A stretch of DNA of 64,000 nt from Clostridiales bacterium (GCA_004556155.1 SFIM01000003.1:82526-146525); one strand, 5' to 3'; shown: positions 7,694 to 15,826, counted from the stretch's first letter. A program made the numbers and translations. The notes: generated by a model from the letters alone, not told the origin.

Positions 7694-7722
7694 TTGCAAT
7701 TTCCGAACATTTGTTGTAAAAT
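7694..7722 (+). promoter_or_regulatory. xpt promoter
   Basis: TTGCAA at 7694-7699 and TAAAAT at 7717-7722 are 17 bases apart. The spacer is filled by a PurR box, so a bound repressor would block RNA polymerase. Confidence 0.65.
7699..7711 (+). promoter_or_regulatory. PurR box inside the xpt promoter
   Basis: ATTTCCGAACATT is a full match to the Bacillus PurR box AWWWCCGAACWWT. It lies between the -35 and -10 of the xpt promoter. In Bacillus, PurR leaves such sites when PRPP is high. Confidence 0.65.
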
Positions 7723-7789
7723 GACCTCACAATTTGCAAAAAGGTTCGTGTTTTGCAGATTGTCAAGTTTTTCAGTCCGGAGGCGCGGC

Positions 7790-8371
7790 ATGCGGGAGCT
7801 TCGTGAAACCATCCTTCGTCAGGGTCAGTGCGTGGGAGACAGCATCGTCAAGGTAGACATGTTTTTGAACCACCGGCTCGACACCCGCCTGATGTTTGCG
7901 ATGGGCCGCGAGCTGGCCGATTATTTCGGCAAGGACAAGCCGGATATCGTGCTCACAGTGGAAGCCAGCGGCATCGCCCTGGCGCTGGCCGCGGCGCATT
8001 TTCTGGATGATATCCCCGTGGTTTTTGCAAAAAAGAGCCCGGCCGCCAACCAGAGTGCTGATATGCTCACCGCCGTCGCCCATTCCTTTACCCATGGCAA
8101 TGACAACGCCCTGCGCGTCGATCGCCGTTATCTGCCCGCGGGCAGCCGCGTGCTGGTGGTGGATGATTTTCTGGCCGATGGCGAAGCCTCCCGCGCGCTG
8201 ATCTCCATTGTGGAGCAGGCGGGCTGCACACTGGTGGGCGTAGGCATCGCGGTGGAAAAGGGCTTCCAGCCCGGCGGCCGCAAGCTGCGCGAAGCGGGCG
8301 TCAATCTCAAGTCTTTAGCAATCGTCACCTCCATTCAGGATGGCCGCATCCAGCTGGCGGATGACGATTGA
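7790..8371 (+). CDS. xpt: Xanthine phosphoribosyltransferase
   Basis: A 193-residue cytosolic salvage enzyme that joins xanthine to PRPP to give XMP. It aligns along its whole length with Bacillus Xpt (194 residues): 'GDSIVKVDMFLNHRLD' near the N-terminus, 'TVEASGIA', 'VFAKKSP', the PRPP-binding 'VLVVDDFLADGEA' near residue 124, and 'EKGFQPGG'. The ATG at 7790 follows CCGGAGG; the longer open frame upstream is non-coding leader. The promoter contains a PurR box and no purine riboswitch was found in the leader. A BMP-type receptor follows 48 bases later, pointing to purine uptake plus salvage. Confidence 0.95.
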   Translation: MRELRETILRQGQCVGDSIVKVDMFLNHRLDTRLMFAMGRELADYFGKDKPDIVLTVEASGIALALAAAHFLDDIPVVFAKKSPAANQSADMLTAVAHSFTHGNDNALRVDRRYLPAGSRVLVVDDFLADGEASRALISIVEQAGCTLVGVGIAVEKGFQPGGRKLREAGVNLKSLAIVTSIQDGRIQLADDD

Positions 8372-8419
8372 TAAGGAAATAAACCTCATTCCCAATATTT
8401 TTACAGTGGAGGAAAACAC

Positions 8420-9514
8420 ATGAAGAAGCTTGCCGCTATCCTGCTCGCGCTGGTACTGGTTCTGTGCTCCGTTTCCGCGCTGGCCTTTGAGCCCGTGGAC
8501 AAGAAGGACCTGAAGGTCGGTTTCATCTACATCGGCGGCGCCGAGGACAAGGGCTTCACCTACGCCCATCACGAAGGCACCAAGGCCATGATGGCCAAGC
8601 TGGGCCTGGACGAAAGCCAGGTGTTCTGGCGTGAAAACGTATCCGAAGACTCTGCCTGCGCCGACGCCATCGACGAGCTGATCGAGCAGGGCTGCCAGAT
8701 CATCTTCGGCAACAGCTTCGGCTATCAGGAGTACTTCAAGGAAGCCGCTGAGGAGCATCCCGAAGTCATCTTCTCCCACTGCTCCGGCTATATGTGCAAC
8801 GACACCAACTTCAACAACTACTGGGGCGCCATCTACCAGGCCCGCTACCTGAGCGGCATCGTGGCTGGCCTCAAGACCAAGGCCAACCTGATCGGCTATG
8901 TCGGCTCCATGAACAACCCCGAAGTCAACGGCGGCCTGAACGCCTTCGCGCTGGGCGTTAAGTCCGTGAATCCCGACGCCAAGATCTATGTAAAGTACAC
9001 CGGCACCTGGTATGATGTTACCCTGGAAAAGCAGACCGCCGAAGCCCTGCTGGATCTGGGCTGCGACGTGCTGGGTCAGCACTGCGACACCTCCATGCCC
9101 ATGGTTGCCGCTGAAGAGCGCGGCGCTTACGGCATCGGCTACAACGCCGTCATCAGCGAAGGCGAACCCGGCTACAAGGCCTGGATGACCGCTCCCGTTT
9201 GGGATTGGAGCGCCGTGCTGGTATCCGAGGTGCAGTCCGTGATCGACGGTACCTGGAAGCCCGAAAACGTGTTCTTCGGCCTGAAGGAAGGCCTGGTTTC
9301 CCTGGCTCCCCTGACTGACGCTGCCCCCGCGGGCGCGCAGGAGCTCATCGACGCCGCCACCGCCAAGATGGTTTCCGGCGAATGGGACGTCTTCACCGGC
9401 CCCATCACCGATAATCAGGGCAACGTGGTAATCGCCGAGGGCGAGACCGTGCACTACAACGCCAACTTCGGCAGCGAAATGACCTGGCTGCTGGACAACA
9501 TCGAGGCTCGCTAA
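8420..9514 (+). CDS. BMP-family ABC transporter substrate-binding protein
   Basis: A 364-residue exported receptor of the basic membrane protein/PnrA-like family, whose studied members bind purine nucleosides. The signal peptide (MKKLAAILLALVLVL...ALA) has no lipobox. The mature start 'LKVGFIYIGGAEDKGFTYAHH' is the family hallmark, followed by 'IIFGNSFGYQEYF' and 'IGYVGSMNNPEVN'. It follows xpt by 48 bases with its own AGTGGAGG site, so a purine ligand is likely. No ATPase or permease follows: a terminator comes next, so the transporter core must be encoded elsewhere. Confidence 0.92.
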   Translation: MKKLAAILLALVLVLCSVSALAFEPVDKKDLKVGFIYIGGAEDKGFTYAHHEGTKAMMAKLGLDESQVFWRENVSEDSACADAIDELIEQGCQIIFGNSFGYQEYFKEAAEEHPEVIFSHCSGYMCNDTNFNNYWGAIYQARYLSGIVAGLKTKANLIGYVGSMNNPEVNGGLNAFALGVKSVNPDAKIYVKYTGTWYDVTLEKQTAEALLDLGCDVLGQHCDTSMPMVAAEERGAYGIGYNAVISEGEPGYKAWMTAPVWDWSAVLVSEVQSVIDGTWKPENVFFGLKEGLVSLAPLTDAAPAGAQELIDAATAKMVSGEWDVFTGPITDNQGNVVIAEGETVHYNANFGSEMTWLLDNIEAR

Positions 9515-9536
9515 GCCTTCACACAAGCATCCCTTT

Positions 9537-9571
9537 CCCCCGCCGAGGCAACCGTCCCCGGCGGGGGTTTT
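9537..9571 (+). terminator. Rho-independent terminator
   Basis: A CCCCGCC/GGCGGGG stem (9537-9543 with 9560-9566) is followed by TTTT. It closes the xpt-BMP unit. Confidence 0.8.
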
Positions 9572-9588
9572 GTTGTGAGAGCAAGGGC

Positions 9589-9615
9589 GGTACTTTCTTG
9601 AGTCAAGAAAGTACC
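9589..9615. repeat. Perfect hairpin repeat (CTTTCTTG type)
   Basis: A 27-base palindrome with 13-base arms, GGTACTTTCTTGA and its complement. Similar hairpins occur at 42791-42819 and 15896-15928. It abuts the terminal inverted repeat element that follows. Confidence 0.75.
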
Positions 9616-9739
9616 AAAGAACCGGTTTTGGCATGAAAGTCAAGCTGATAAAACTGGCAGGCGGCACTGGCACGGGGTGGTGGTTGAATCCGAAAATCAG
9701 GCGCAGCAATTGGCGATTGTTGGATAGAACGGTCATCAA

Positions 9740-9787
9740 AAGGCTTCTCATTGAGGAGAGGCTCCGCCGTAGGCGGTGGTGAGGTGT
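9740..9787 (+). repeat. Double-hairpin repeat, copy 1
   Basis: The unit reads AGGCTTCTCATTGAGGAG then CTCCGCCGTAGGCGGTGG and ends GTGAGG. Two inner hairpins (CTTCTC/GAGGAG and CCGCC/GGCGG) sit within a weaker outer pairing (CTCA/TGAG). Other copies are at 9950-10000 (inverted) and 46587-46636. Confidence 0.65.
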
Positions 9788-9949
9788 AGGCCATGAAATG
9801 GCCGTTGTCATAACTATATAAGATAACGCCGCTGCGGCGGCTACGGCCCTCACAATTCGGCATAGTCGTTTTGCAGCGCTGACGCTTGCAAAGCTCGTTG
9901 CCTCATTGGCGCTGCATCCGCCTGTATCTGCCACAGAGGCGGATTACGC

Positions 9950-10000
9950 GCCTCATCCGAGCGGCTAAAGCCGCCCATCTTCTCCTCAAGGAGAAGGCTT
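9950..10000 (-). repeat. Double-hairpin repeat, copy 2 (inverted)
   Basis: Read on the reverse strand it begins AAGCCTTCTCCTTGAGGAG, continues with GGCGGCTTTAGCCG and ends GATGAGG. This is the same two-hairpin plan as copy 1, in the opposite direction. Confidence 0.6.
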
Positions 10001-10451
10001 TTATCGTTTTGCGCTTTGCAAGAAACTTGGATGTTCTTCCCAACTATTGCTACCCGCTGCGCCTGATTCACGCACTCAATCAGCGACCCCGTGGCACGCC
10101 GATTTTAATCGGCGCAGGGCCAGGGCGTGTGCAGCACGACCGAAGGGGGAAAGCTTGCTTTCATCCGGACGGTTCAGGCTTTCACCTGCCACGGGGCGGA
10201 GCGGCAGTGCCGCCTTCCAGTTTTATTCAATAGACTTCTTCGTCACACAGGTTCTTTGTTGCTTTCCTTGTACGCCCTGCGCTACTGTCTTACGGCAAGC
10301 ACGGGTTTCGGGCGGCAATTTGCAAAATTGCGCGCCCTCAGCCGCCTGCGGCGGCGCTATGACTCAAGAAAGAAACGTTCCCCTTTGTCTGCGGCGCTAC
10401 TGCGCTAAGGAAGAATCCTACTCCGCCCTCCGCCGCAGCATTGCTTCATTA

Positions 10452-10490
10452 AAAACATACCGCCGCAGGCATCTTCCTGCGGCGGTGTTT
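10452..10490 (-). terminator. Terminator of the DUF6440 gene (reverse strand)
   Basis: A 12-13 base stem (CCGCCGCAGG and complement) with T runs on both sides. On the reverse strand it comes immediately after the stop of the small gene. Confidence 0.8.
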
Positions 10491-10673
10491 TTAATTATCC
10501 TTCTTTGTCACCACGGGCTTGCCGTCCGCATCCAGCAGGGGCGTAAGTCCGCCAGCATAGCCGGACTGGACAAACAGATAGTTTACGCCCGTTTCCTTAT
10601 CCACCAGAATCGCCCGCAGGTAGGAAAAGCCGCTGCCCTCCTGGGAGACCACCTCAAAGCGCTTATCTTCCAT
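10491..10673 (-). CDS. DUF6440-like small protein
   Basis: A 60-residue cytosolic protein. The block 'VDKETGVNYLFVQSGYAGG' followed by 'LTPLLDADGKPV' is, as I recall it, the hallmark of the DUF6440 family, which is common in Firmicutes and of unknown function. The N-terminus 'EDKRFEVV' also fits. It is complete, has a clear AGGAGAT ribosome site and is followed at once by a strong hairpin. It lies 17 bases downstream of the frameshifted flavoprotein gene on the same strand, so co-transcription is possible. Confidence 0.8.
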   Translation of the reverse strand: MEDKRFEVVSQEGSGFSYLRAILVDKETGVNYLFVQSGYAGGLTPLLDADGKPVVTKKDN

Positions 10674-10690
10674 TGTTATCTCCTTTCTTA

Positions 10691-11162
10691 TTACTCGCCG
10701 TTGGCGATGCGCGCGTACATATTCTCCGGAATCATGGGCGTGCCGATTTGCGCCAGCAGCGCCGCGTCGATTTCACCCTTTTCAGCATATTGCCTGCCCC
10801 ACATGCTCGTAGCGCTCATCCGCCTTGCGGATAGCCATGCTGCTTAGCGGCATGGTGCGGTCAATCAGGTTCTTCAGCGCTGCGAGCATGCCGTAACAAT
10901 ACAGCGGGAAATTAAACAGCAGGATATCGCTGTCCAGTATCTTTTGCAAAATCCCAGGCATATCGTCCTGATAACCGCAGGAGCCGCCATTGCGCTTGCA
11001 GGCAAAGCAACCGCGGCAAAACTCGATATGCCGGTCGATCACATGGATAACTTCGGTCTCAATCTCCGCACCCTCGGCCATGCCCGCCGGAAAGGCGCGC
11101 GTGATGTGCATGGTATCGCTCTGATCGCGCTTTGGCGAGCCATTCAGCACCAGGATTTTCAA
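10691..11162 (-). pseudogene. NAD(P)H/FMN-dependent oxidoreductase, iron-sulfur flavoprotein-like (frameshifted)
   Basis: The product begins 'LKILVLNGSPK' (flavodoxin-like FMN loop) and carries a 'CRGCFACKRNGGSC' cluster motif and 'YGMLAALKNLIDR'. The frame runs into a stop at 10782 after 'YEHVGQ', while the expected ending ('QYAEKGEIDAALLAQIG' then 'PMIPENMYARI') continues in another frame to 10691. A single-base change near 10795 would give a normal protein of about 156 residues. Translation probably begins at a TTG that overlaps the TetR stop (TTGA), so it is coupled to its likely regulator. It is either decayed or mis-assembled. Confidence 0.72.
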
Positions 11163-11755
11163 TCCCCCTGCCCGTTTGACGGATAATTGCCGGATTTTAT
11201 CAGCATCATCATGCCCTGAAACTGTGTGGTCAGCATTTGCCCCAGCTGCTGCTGGGAAAAGCTGCACACCCGCGTAGCGCACAGCGCGCCCACGCCGAAG
11301 GTGTAAATCCACACATTTTCAAACAGCATACGCGCCTGCGCGCCGGTCAGGCCGTAGGTATCACAGATGGTATCGATGCAGCTTTGCGCCCTTGGCCCCA
11401 GACGGTTGAACAGATCGTCAAAGCTCGCAGCCGTCGTGTTTTCCTCCATAAACAGCAATTGATAGAGCTTGGGCTCCCGCATGCCAAACAGCACCATCCG
11501 CATGCCCACCTGCTTGAAGATCGGCGCGTTTTCCATGCCGTCCGGCGCGCATGCTTCAAACCGCGCCATCGCGGCCGTGCGAACCGCCTCGTGCAGCTCC
11601 TCCATATTCTTAAACACTGTAAACAGCGGCCGGGCCGAACTGCCCAGCTTCACGCCCAGCTCCCGCGCAGTCAGGGCCTCTATCCCCCGTTCCGATACGA
11701 TATCCAGCGCAGCCTGCACAATTTCTTCCCGCGTAAACATCGGCTTTGGCGGCAT
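11159..11755 (-). CDS. TetR/AcrR family transcriptional regulator
   Basis: A 198-residue repressor-type regulator. The N-terminal helix-turn-helix spans about residues 8-55 ('FTREEIVQAALDIVSERG', 'LTARELGVKLG', 'PLFTVFKNMEEL'). The larger C-terminal part would bind an effector. The downstream flavoprotein gene starts within its stop codon, so the regulator and enzyme are one transcript and the enzyme's substrate may be the inducer. Just upstream, near 11777-11791, AAAACACATGTTTTA is a near-palindrome that could be its operator. Confidence 0.9.
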   Translation of the reverse strand: MPPKPMFTREEIVQAALDIVSERGIEALTARELGVKLGSSARPLFTVFKNMEELHEAVRTAAMARFEACAPDGMENAPIFKQVGMRMVLFGMREPKLYQLLFMEENTTAASFDDLFNRLGPRAQSCIDTICDTYGLTGAQARMLFENVWIYTFGVGALCATRVCSFSQQQLGQMLTTQFQGMMMLIKSGNYPSNGQGD

Positions 11756-11868
11756 GCGAAGCTCCCCCTTTCATTCTAAAACACATGTTTTACTATATCG
11801 AATTTACGGCAAGATGTCAAGGGAATATTTGTAGAGTTCCGCCTATAGCAATTTTGCGCAGCGCAAGC

Positions 11869-11898
11869 AAAAAACGGCCGAACCCTCTCGGCCGTTTC
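11869..11898 (-). terminator. Rho-independent terminator (reverse strand)
   Basis: AAACGGCCGA pairs with TCGGCCGTTT around a short loop, followed by T on the reverse strand. It lies just after the small membrane protein gene. Confidence 0.85.
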
Positions 11899-11908
11899 GC
11901 GTTGATAT

Positions 11909-12346
11909 TCAAGTCTCCGCCTTGCGCTCAAACAGCTCCGGATAATCATGCGCCAGCTGCGGCGCCCAGGGATACAGAATGGCTTTCTTCTGGCGCACCA
12001 GCTTTAGCAGCTCCTTATTGCTGCACGTCTTCAGCGGCTGCAATGCAAACGCATAATACAGCACGCCCCATATCATGCGGGGCTGCGCGTAAGCCCTGGT
12101 CTGATCCAGGCTTCGGGTAAAGTTCTGCCGCGAAGTGCCCTGCCGGATCGTCTTTCCATCCAGCCATAGCTTTCCGCAGGCAACATAATACCCATACGGC
12201 GTAAGCAGCGCCAAGATATTCAAAAGCAGCACCGCAAACGCAGCCAATATACGATTTCTGAATATCAGGCTGAACGCACAATACAAAATCGGGGTTGCCG
12301 CATAAATATATCGAAGTTTTCGCAGATCCGCTTTATACTCCTTCAT
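11909..12346 (-). CDS. Small membrane protein of unknown function
   Basis: A 145-residue protein with two adjacent membrane segments near residues 12-50 ('YIYAATPILYCAFSLIF' and 'ILAAFAVLLLNILALLT'), followed by a soluble C-terminal half rich in basic and aromatic residues. The start at 12346 is chosen because GAAAGGG lies ahead at good spacing; an in-frame ATG at 12373 is possible. No family was recognised. It is a single-gene unit with its own terminator, between TetR and the SpoVB-like gene. Confidence 0.65.
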   Translation of the reverse strand: MKEYKADLRKLRYIYAATPILYCAFSLIFRNRILAAFAVLLLNILALLTPYGYYVACGKLWLDGKTIRQGTSRQNFTRSLDQTRAYAQPRMIWGVLYYAFALQPLKTCSNKELLKLVRQKKAILYPWAPQLAHDYPELFERKAET

Positions 12347-12505
12347 GCCATCACCCTTTCTTTTGTCGATCATTATAAGTGCATTTTGATTATAGACTCG
12401 TTCGCCAATGCTGTCAAGGCGCTGGGAGCGGCATGTAAAAGCCCCTTTTCGTTTCGCGCCATTTGCGGTATAATATAGGCTGAGAATATATTGGGAGGCG
12501 TTCCC

Positions 12506-14113
12506 GTGACGCAGAAATCCAAGTCGCTTATCGGCGGCATTTCCATCCTGGGTCTGGCTGGGCTAATCTGCAAGGTGGTCGGCGTGCTCTATCGTATCCC
12601 GCTGGCGGCCTACATTGGCGGCGAGGGCATCGGCATTTATTCCAAGGTTTTTCCCTCCTATAACCTGCTGCTGACCATCTCCTCGGCAGGCATTCCGGTA
12701 GCCATCTCGCGCATGGTGGCGCATTATGTAACGCGCGATGATCCGCGCAACGCCAAGCGCATTTTCGGCGTAGCCATGCCCGCGCTGACAGCGCTGGGGC
12801 TGATCGCCACCATCCTTTTGATCTGCGGCAGCGGCATGCTGTCCGACCGCTGCGGGACGCCAGATGCGCGCGGGGGCTATCTGGCCATCGCGCCCAGCCT
12901 TTTGTTTGTGTGCGTCATGAGCGCCTTCCGCGGCTATATGCAGGGGCACCGCATCATGCTGCCCACGGCCATCTCGCAGCTGATCGAGCAGGTGGGCAAG
13001 GTAGGCGTCGCCCTGCCCATGGCCATCTGGGGCATGCGCGCAGGCGGGCCTGCGCTGGGCGCAGCGGGAGCGCTGCTGGGCACCTCCATTGCCGAGGGCG
13101 CGGCCCTGCTGTACATGGCTGTCAAGCACCTGCTCAGCCGCCGTGCCTTCGCCCAGGTTGCGCAGGATGAAAGCGCGGCCGTGCTTTCCCGCAAGCGCAT
13201 CGCCATCCGCCTGGCTACCATCTCCATCCCCATCACTCTTGGCGCGTGCATCGTGCCCCTGGCAGGGTGGATCGACAGCTTTATGCTGACCAACCTCATG
13301 GAAGGCGGCGGCATGGATACCACCGAGGCGCTGGTGCGCTACGGATTGTACTCCGGCATGGTGCTGACGCTGATCAACGTGCCCACCGCCCTGGCCATGG
13401 CCATGAGCACCAATCTGGTTCCCACGATATCGGCCGGCATGGCACGCGGCGATAAGGACTATGTATCCCGCGAGAGCATCACGGGTCTGCGCATCGCGGC
13501 GGTAATCGGCTTTCCCTGCGCGGTGGGCATGAGCATTCTGGCCAAGCCCATCCTGTTCCTGTTTTACTCGGGCAGCTACACCGCCGAGCACCTGACCATC
13601 GCGGGCAAGCTGCTGCAAATGAGCGCCATGACCATCGGCCTGTTCACCATGGTGCAGGCCACCAGCGGCATCCTGCAGGGCTGCGGCAAGCAGCGCATCC
13701 CCATGTATACCCTGCTGGCGGGCGTTGCGTGCAAGGTGCTGCTGAACTTCCTGCTGGTGCGCATTCCCGCCCTCAACATCCACGGCGCGCCCATCGCGTC
13801 GCTGGTATGCTACACGGTCAGCATGGCGCCCAACCTTTATTATGTGGTCAAGTACGCCGCGCGACGCTTCCCGGTCACGGATATTGTGCTGCGCCCGCTG
13901 GCAGCCACGCTGGCCATGGGCGCGGTCGTATGGCTGCTGTGGCAAAAGCTGTTTACCGAAAGCTATCTTTCCGCCGGACGCGGAAAGCTAATGATCGCCG
14001 TGATCGTGTGCGTGGCCGCAGGCATTGCGGTGTACGTTGTGTGCGCGGTGCTGTTCAAGGCCGTGCGCAGCGAGGATCTGCCTGCCCGCCTGCGCCGCCG
14101 CGCAAAGCGCTGA
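12506..14113 (+). CDS. SpoVB/MurJ-like polysaccharide or lipid flippase
   Basis: A 535-residue multi-pass membrane protein of the MATE/MOP superfamily, with about 14 hydrophobic segments. The N-terminus 'GGISILGLAGLICKVVGVLY' and 'FPSYNLLLTISSAGIPVAIS' are typical of SpoVB/YabM-type transporters, which move lipid-linked wall or spore-cortex precursors. The GTG at 12506 follows GGGAGG with good spacing. It is followed 16 bases later by the YabN-type gene and then HU, the same order as yabM-yabN in Bacillus, where the cluster is linked to sporulation and wall growth. SpoVB cannot be told apart from its YabM paralogues here. Confidence 0.9.
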   Translation: MTQKSKSLIGGISILGLAGLICKVVGVLYRIPLAAYIGGEGIGIYSKVFPSYNLLLTISSAGIPVAISRMVAHYVTRDDPRNAKRIFGVAMPALTALGLIATILLICGSGMLSDRCGTPDARGGYLAIAPSLLFVCVMSAFRGYMQGHRIMLPTAISQLIEQVGKVGVALPMAIWGMRAGGPALGAAGALLGTSIAEGAALLYMAVKHLLSRRAFAQVAQDESAAVLSRKRIAIRLATISIPITLGACIVPLAGWIDSFMLTNLMEGGGMDTTEALVRYGLYSGMVLTLINVPTALAMAMSTNLVPTISAGMARGDKDYVSRESITGLRIAAVIGFPCAVGMSILAKPILFLFYSGSYTAEHLTIAGKLLQMSAMTIGLFTMVQATSGILQGCGKQRIPMYTLLAGVACKVLLNFLLVRIPALNIHGAPIASLVCYTVSMAPNLYYVVKYAARRFPVTDIVLRPLAATLAMGAVVWLLWQKLFTESYLSAGRGKLMIAVIVCVAAGIAVYVVCAVLFKAVRSEDLPARLRRRAKR

Positions 14114-14129
14114 AAGGATTGAAACCATC

Positions 14130-15401
14130 ATGCATCAGATAACCGTCGTCTCCCTGGGCGCAGGCCCGCGCGAGCAATTGACCCTGGGCGCGCTGGAAAC
14201 GCTGGAAAAGGCCAAGCGGCTCATCCTGCGCACCGGCGAAATTGACGCCGCCGCCTGCCTGCGCGAGCGCGGACTGCAATTTGAAACGCTGGACGAATTG
14301 CACGAGCAGTGCGAGGACTTTGATGCTTTCATCGCCGCGGCGGCAGAACGCGTCAAACGCGCCGCCGCGCGCGCCAACGCGGTCTATGCCGTGCTGGACG
14401 CGACCAATGATGAAACTGTGGCCGCTCTGCTGCATGCCTATCCCGATCACGTGCGCCTGGGCGCAGGCATGCCGCTGTATGCGCCGCTGCTGCAGGCTGC
14501 CGGGGCGCAGCTGCCCGCGCGCATTTGCAGTGCCACCTCACTGACCGTGCCCGAAACGCAGGACGGCCTGCTGGTAACGGAGATGAACACGCGCCAATTG
14601 GCTGGCGAATGCAAGCTGAAGCTGGCCGCCTGGTATGGCGACGAGGCGGAGGCGATGTTCTTCCCGCCCGCCAGGACAGCCAAGCGTGAGTTTATCCGCA
14701 TTCCGCTATATGAGCTGGATCGCCAGCCGCGCTATGATCACACCGCCGCCGTGTATCTGCCACCGGTGGAACTGACGCGCAAGGAACGCTACGATCTATG
14801 GGATCTCACGCGCGTGCTGCGCCGTCTGCGCGGCGAAAACGGCTGCCCATGGGATCGGGAGCAGACGCACAAGACGCTGGCACGCTATCTGATTGAGGAA
14901 GCCTACGAGACCTCGCAGGCCGTTAATGAAGAAGACTGGGATCATGTGGCCGAGGAGCTGGGCGACGTGCTGCTGCAGGTGTTCTTCCAGGCGGACATCG
15001 GCGCGCAGTACGGCACCTTTGAATTGAGCGATGTAACCACGGCCATCTGCCGCAAGATGATCGCCCGGCACACGCACATTTTCGGCTCGACGCACTGCGA
15101 CACGGCGGAGGAAGTGGCGCAAAGCTGGGAGCGTATGAAACAGCAGCAGCGCGGGAATAACACAATCGCGTCCATGTTGGCCGATGTATCCTCCGATCTG
15201 CCCGCCCTGCTGCGCGCGGAGAAGGTGCTCAAGAAGCTACAGGCCAACGGGCTTGATTATCAGGCCCTGCTGGCGGACGATCCCGCCCTGCCGCTGCTGC
15301 GCAAGGTGGATGCCTTGCGCGGGCAATCCCTGTGCGCCGAGGAAAGCGTGCATCTGGCCCTGAAACGGCTGATAGAAGCCGTGGAAAAGCAGGAAAAATG
15401 A
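14130..15401 (+). CDS. yabN: YabN-type protein: tetrapyrrole methylase-like domain fused to MazG pyrophosphohydrolase
   Basis: A 423-residue two-domain protein. Residues 1-150 or so follow the tetrapyrrole (SAM-dependent) methylase fold ('ITVVSLGAGPREQLTLGA'), though the methyl-donor motifs look degenerate. Residues from about 225 are MazG: 'LRGENGCPWDREQTH', then 'IEEAYE' and 'EELGDVLLQVFFQA', which hold the acidic metal-binding residues. MazG cleaves nucleoside triphosphates, including damaged ones, to monophosphates. The ATG follows AAAGGA, and an open frame upstream belongs to the end of the flippase gene. Gene order SpoVB-like, YabN, HU is conserved in Firmicutes. Confidence 0.93.
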   Translation: MHQITVVSLGAGPREQLTLGALETLEKAKRLILRTGEIDAAACLRERGLQFETLDELHEQCEDFDAFIAAAAERVKRAAARANAVYAVLDATNDETVAALLHAYPDHVRLGAGMPLYAPLLQAAGAQLPARICSATSLTVPETQDGLLVTEMNTRQLAGECKLKLAAWYGDEAEAMFFPPARTAKREFIRIPLYELDRQPRYDHTAAVYLPPVELTRKERYDLWDLTRVLRRLRGENGCPWDREQTHKTLARYLIEEAYETSQAVNEEDWDHVAEELGDVLLQVFFQADIGAQYGTFELSDVTTAICRKMIARHTHIFGSTHCDTAEEVAQSWERMKQQQRGNNTIASMLADVSSDLPALLRAEKVLKKLQANGLDYQALLADDPALPLLRKVDALRGQSLCAEESVHLALKRLIEAVEKQEK

Positions 15402-15430
15402 GCAAATTCGCTGGAAAATCAATGGAAAAC

Positions 15431-15458
15431 TTGACAAGCGGCCAAATCTATGTATACT
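15431..15458 (+). promoter_or_regulatory. hup promoter
   Basis: TTGACA at 15431-15436 and TATACT at 15453-15458 are 16 bases apart. A GC hairpin-forming leader (GCCCG/CGGGC) lies between it and the HU gene. Confidence 0.75.
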
Positions 15459-15536
15459 TTACAGGGACCTGAAAAAAACAGCCCGTTCTGCGGGCGTTGG
15501 CAGCATCGCTGCCCTTAAAAAAGGAGGAACTGAACC

Positions 15537-15812
15537 ATGAATAAAACTGAACTGATCAGCGCCGTCGCCGCCGCCACCGAGCTGAGCCGCAAGGATGCCG
15601 ACAAGGCCGTCAACGCCGCGGTGGAAGCCATCGTCGCCGCCCTCAAGGCTGGCGAGAAGGTGCAGATCGTGGGTCTGGGCGGCTTTGAAGTGAAAGAGCG
15701 CGCTGCCCGCGCTGCCCGCAATCCCCGTACTGGCGAAGAAATCCAGATCGCCGCTTCCAAGTCCGTTTCCTTCAAGCCCGGCAAGGCCCTCAAGGACGAA
15801 ATCAACGGCTAA
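15537..15812 (+). CDS. hup: HU family nucleoid protein
   Basis: A 91-residue DNA-bending chromosomal protein acting as a homodimer. The whole chain fits HU: '[11 protein letters not shown]' at the start, '[17 protein letters not shown]' in the core, and the DNA-clamping arm 'RNPRTGEEI' near residues 61-69, ending '[11 protein letters not shown]'. It has its own consensus promoter, an AAGGAGG site and a strong terminator, fitting high expression. It lies after yabN, as in many Clostridia. Confidence 0.97.
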   Translation: MNKTELISAVAAATELSRKDADKAVNAAVEAIVAALKAGEKVQIVGLGGFEVKERAARAARNPRTGEEIQIAASKSVSFKPGKALKDEING

Positions 15813-15826
15813 TTCAGCTACAATAA

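Larger units (their letters stand above)
9615..10258. repeat. Terminal-inverted-repeat element, long copy
   Basis: This gene-free 644-base stretch is bounded by inverted arms. The left arm (9615-9669) starts CAAAGAACC and ends AAACTGGCAGGCGGCACTG; the right arm (10205-10258) is its diverged reverse complement, ending CACAGGTTCTTTG. The same two arms bound a 147-base element at 42819-42965, so this is a dispersed family rather than a local palindrome. The interior holds two oppositely oriented copies of a second hairpin repeat. No open frame resembling a transposase was found inside, so it looks like a non-autonomous, MITE-like unit. Confidence 0.65.

Noticed and set aside
7560..7789. A purine riboswitch ahead of xpt
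   Set aside because: The conserved core (TATA...ATATGG-type junction) was not found; the PurR-box promoter explains regulation.
8315..9934. A 539-codon reverse-strand frame
   Set aside because: Shadow of the BMP receptor gene that runs on into the repeat island; no start signal.
10047..10408. Open frames inside the repeat island
   Set aside because: They run through hairpins and inverted-repeat arms, lack ribosome sites and encode Arg/Ser/Cys-rich low-complexity products.
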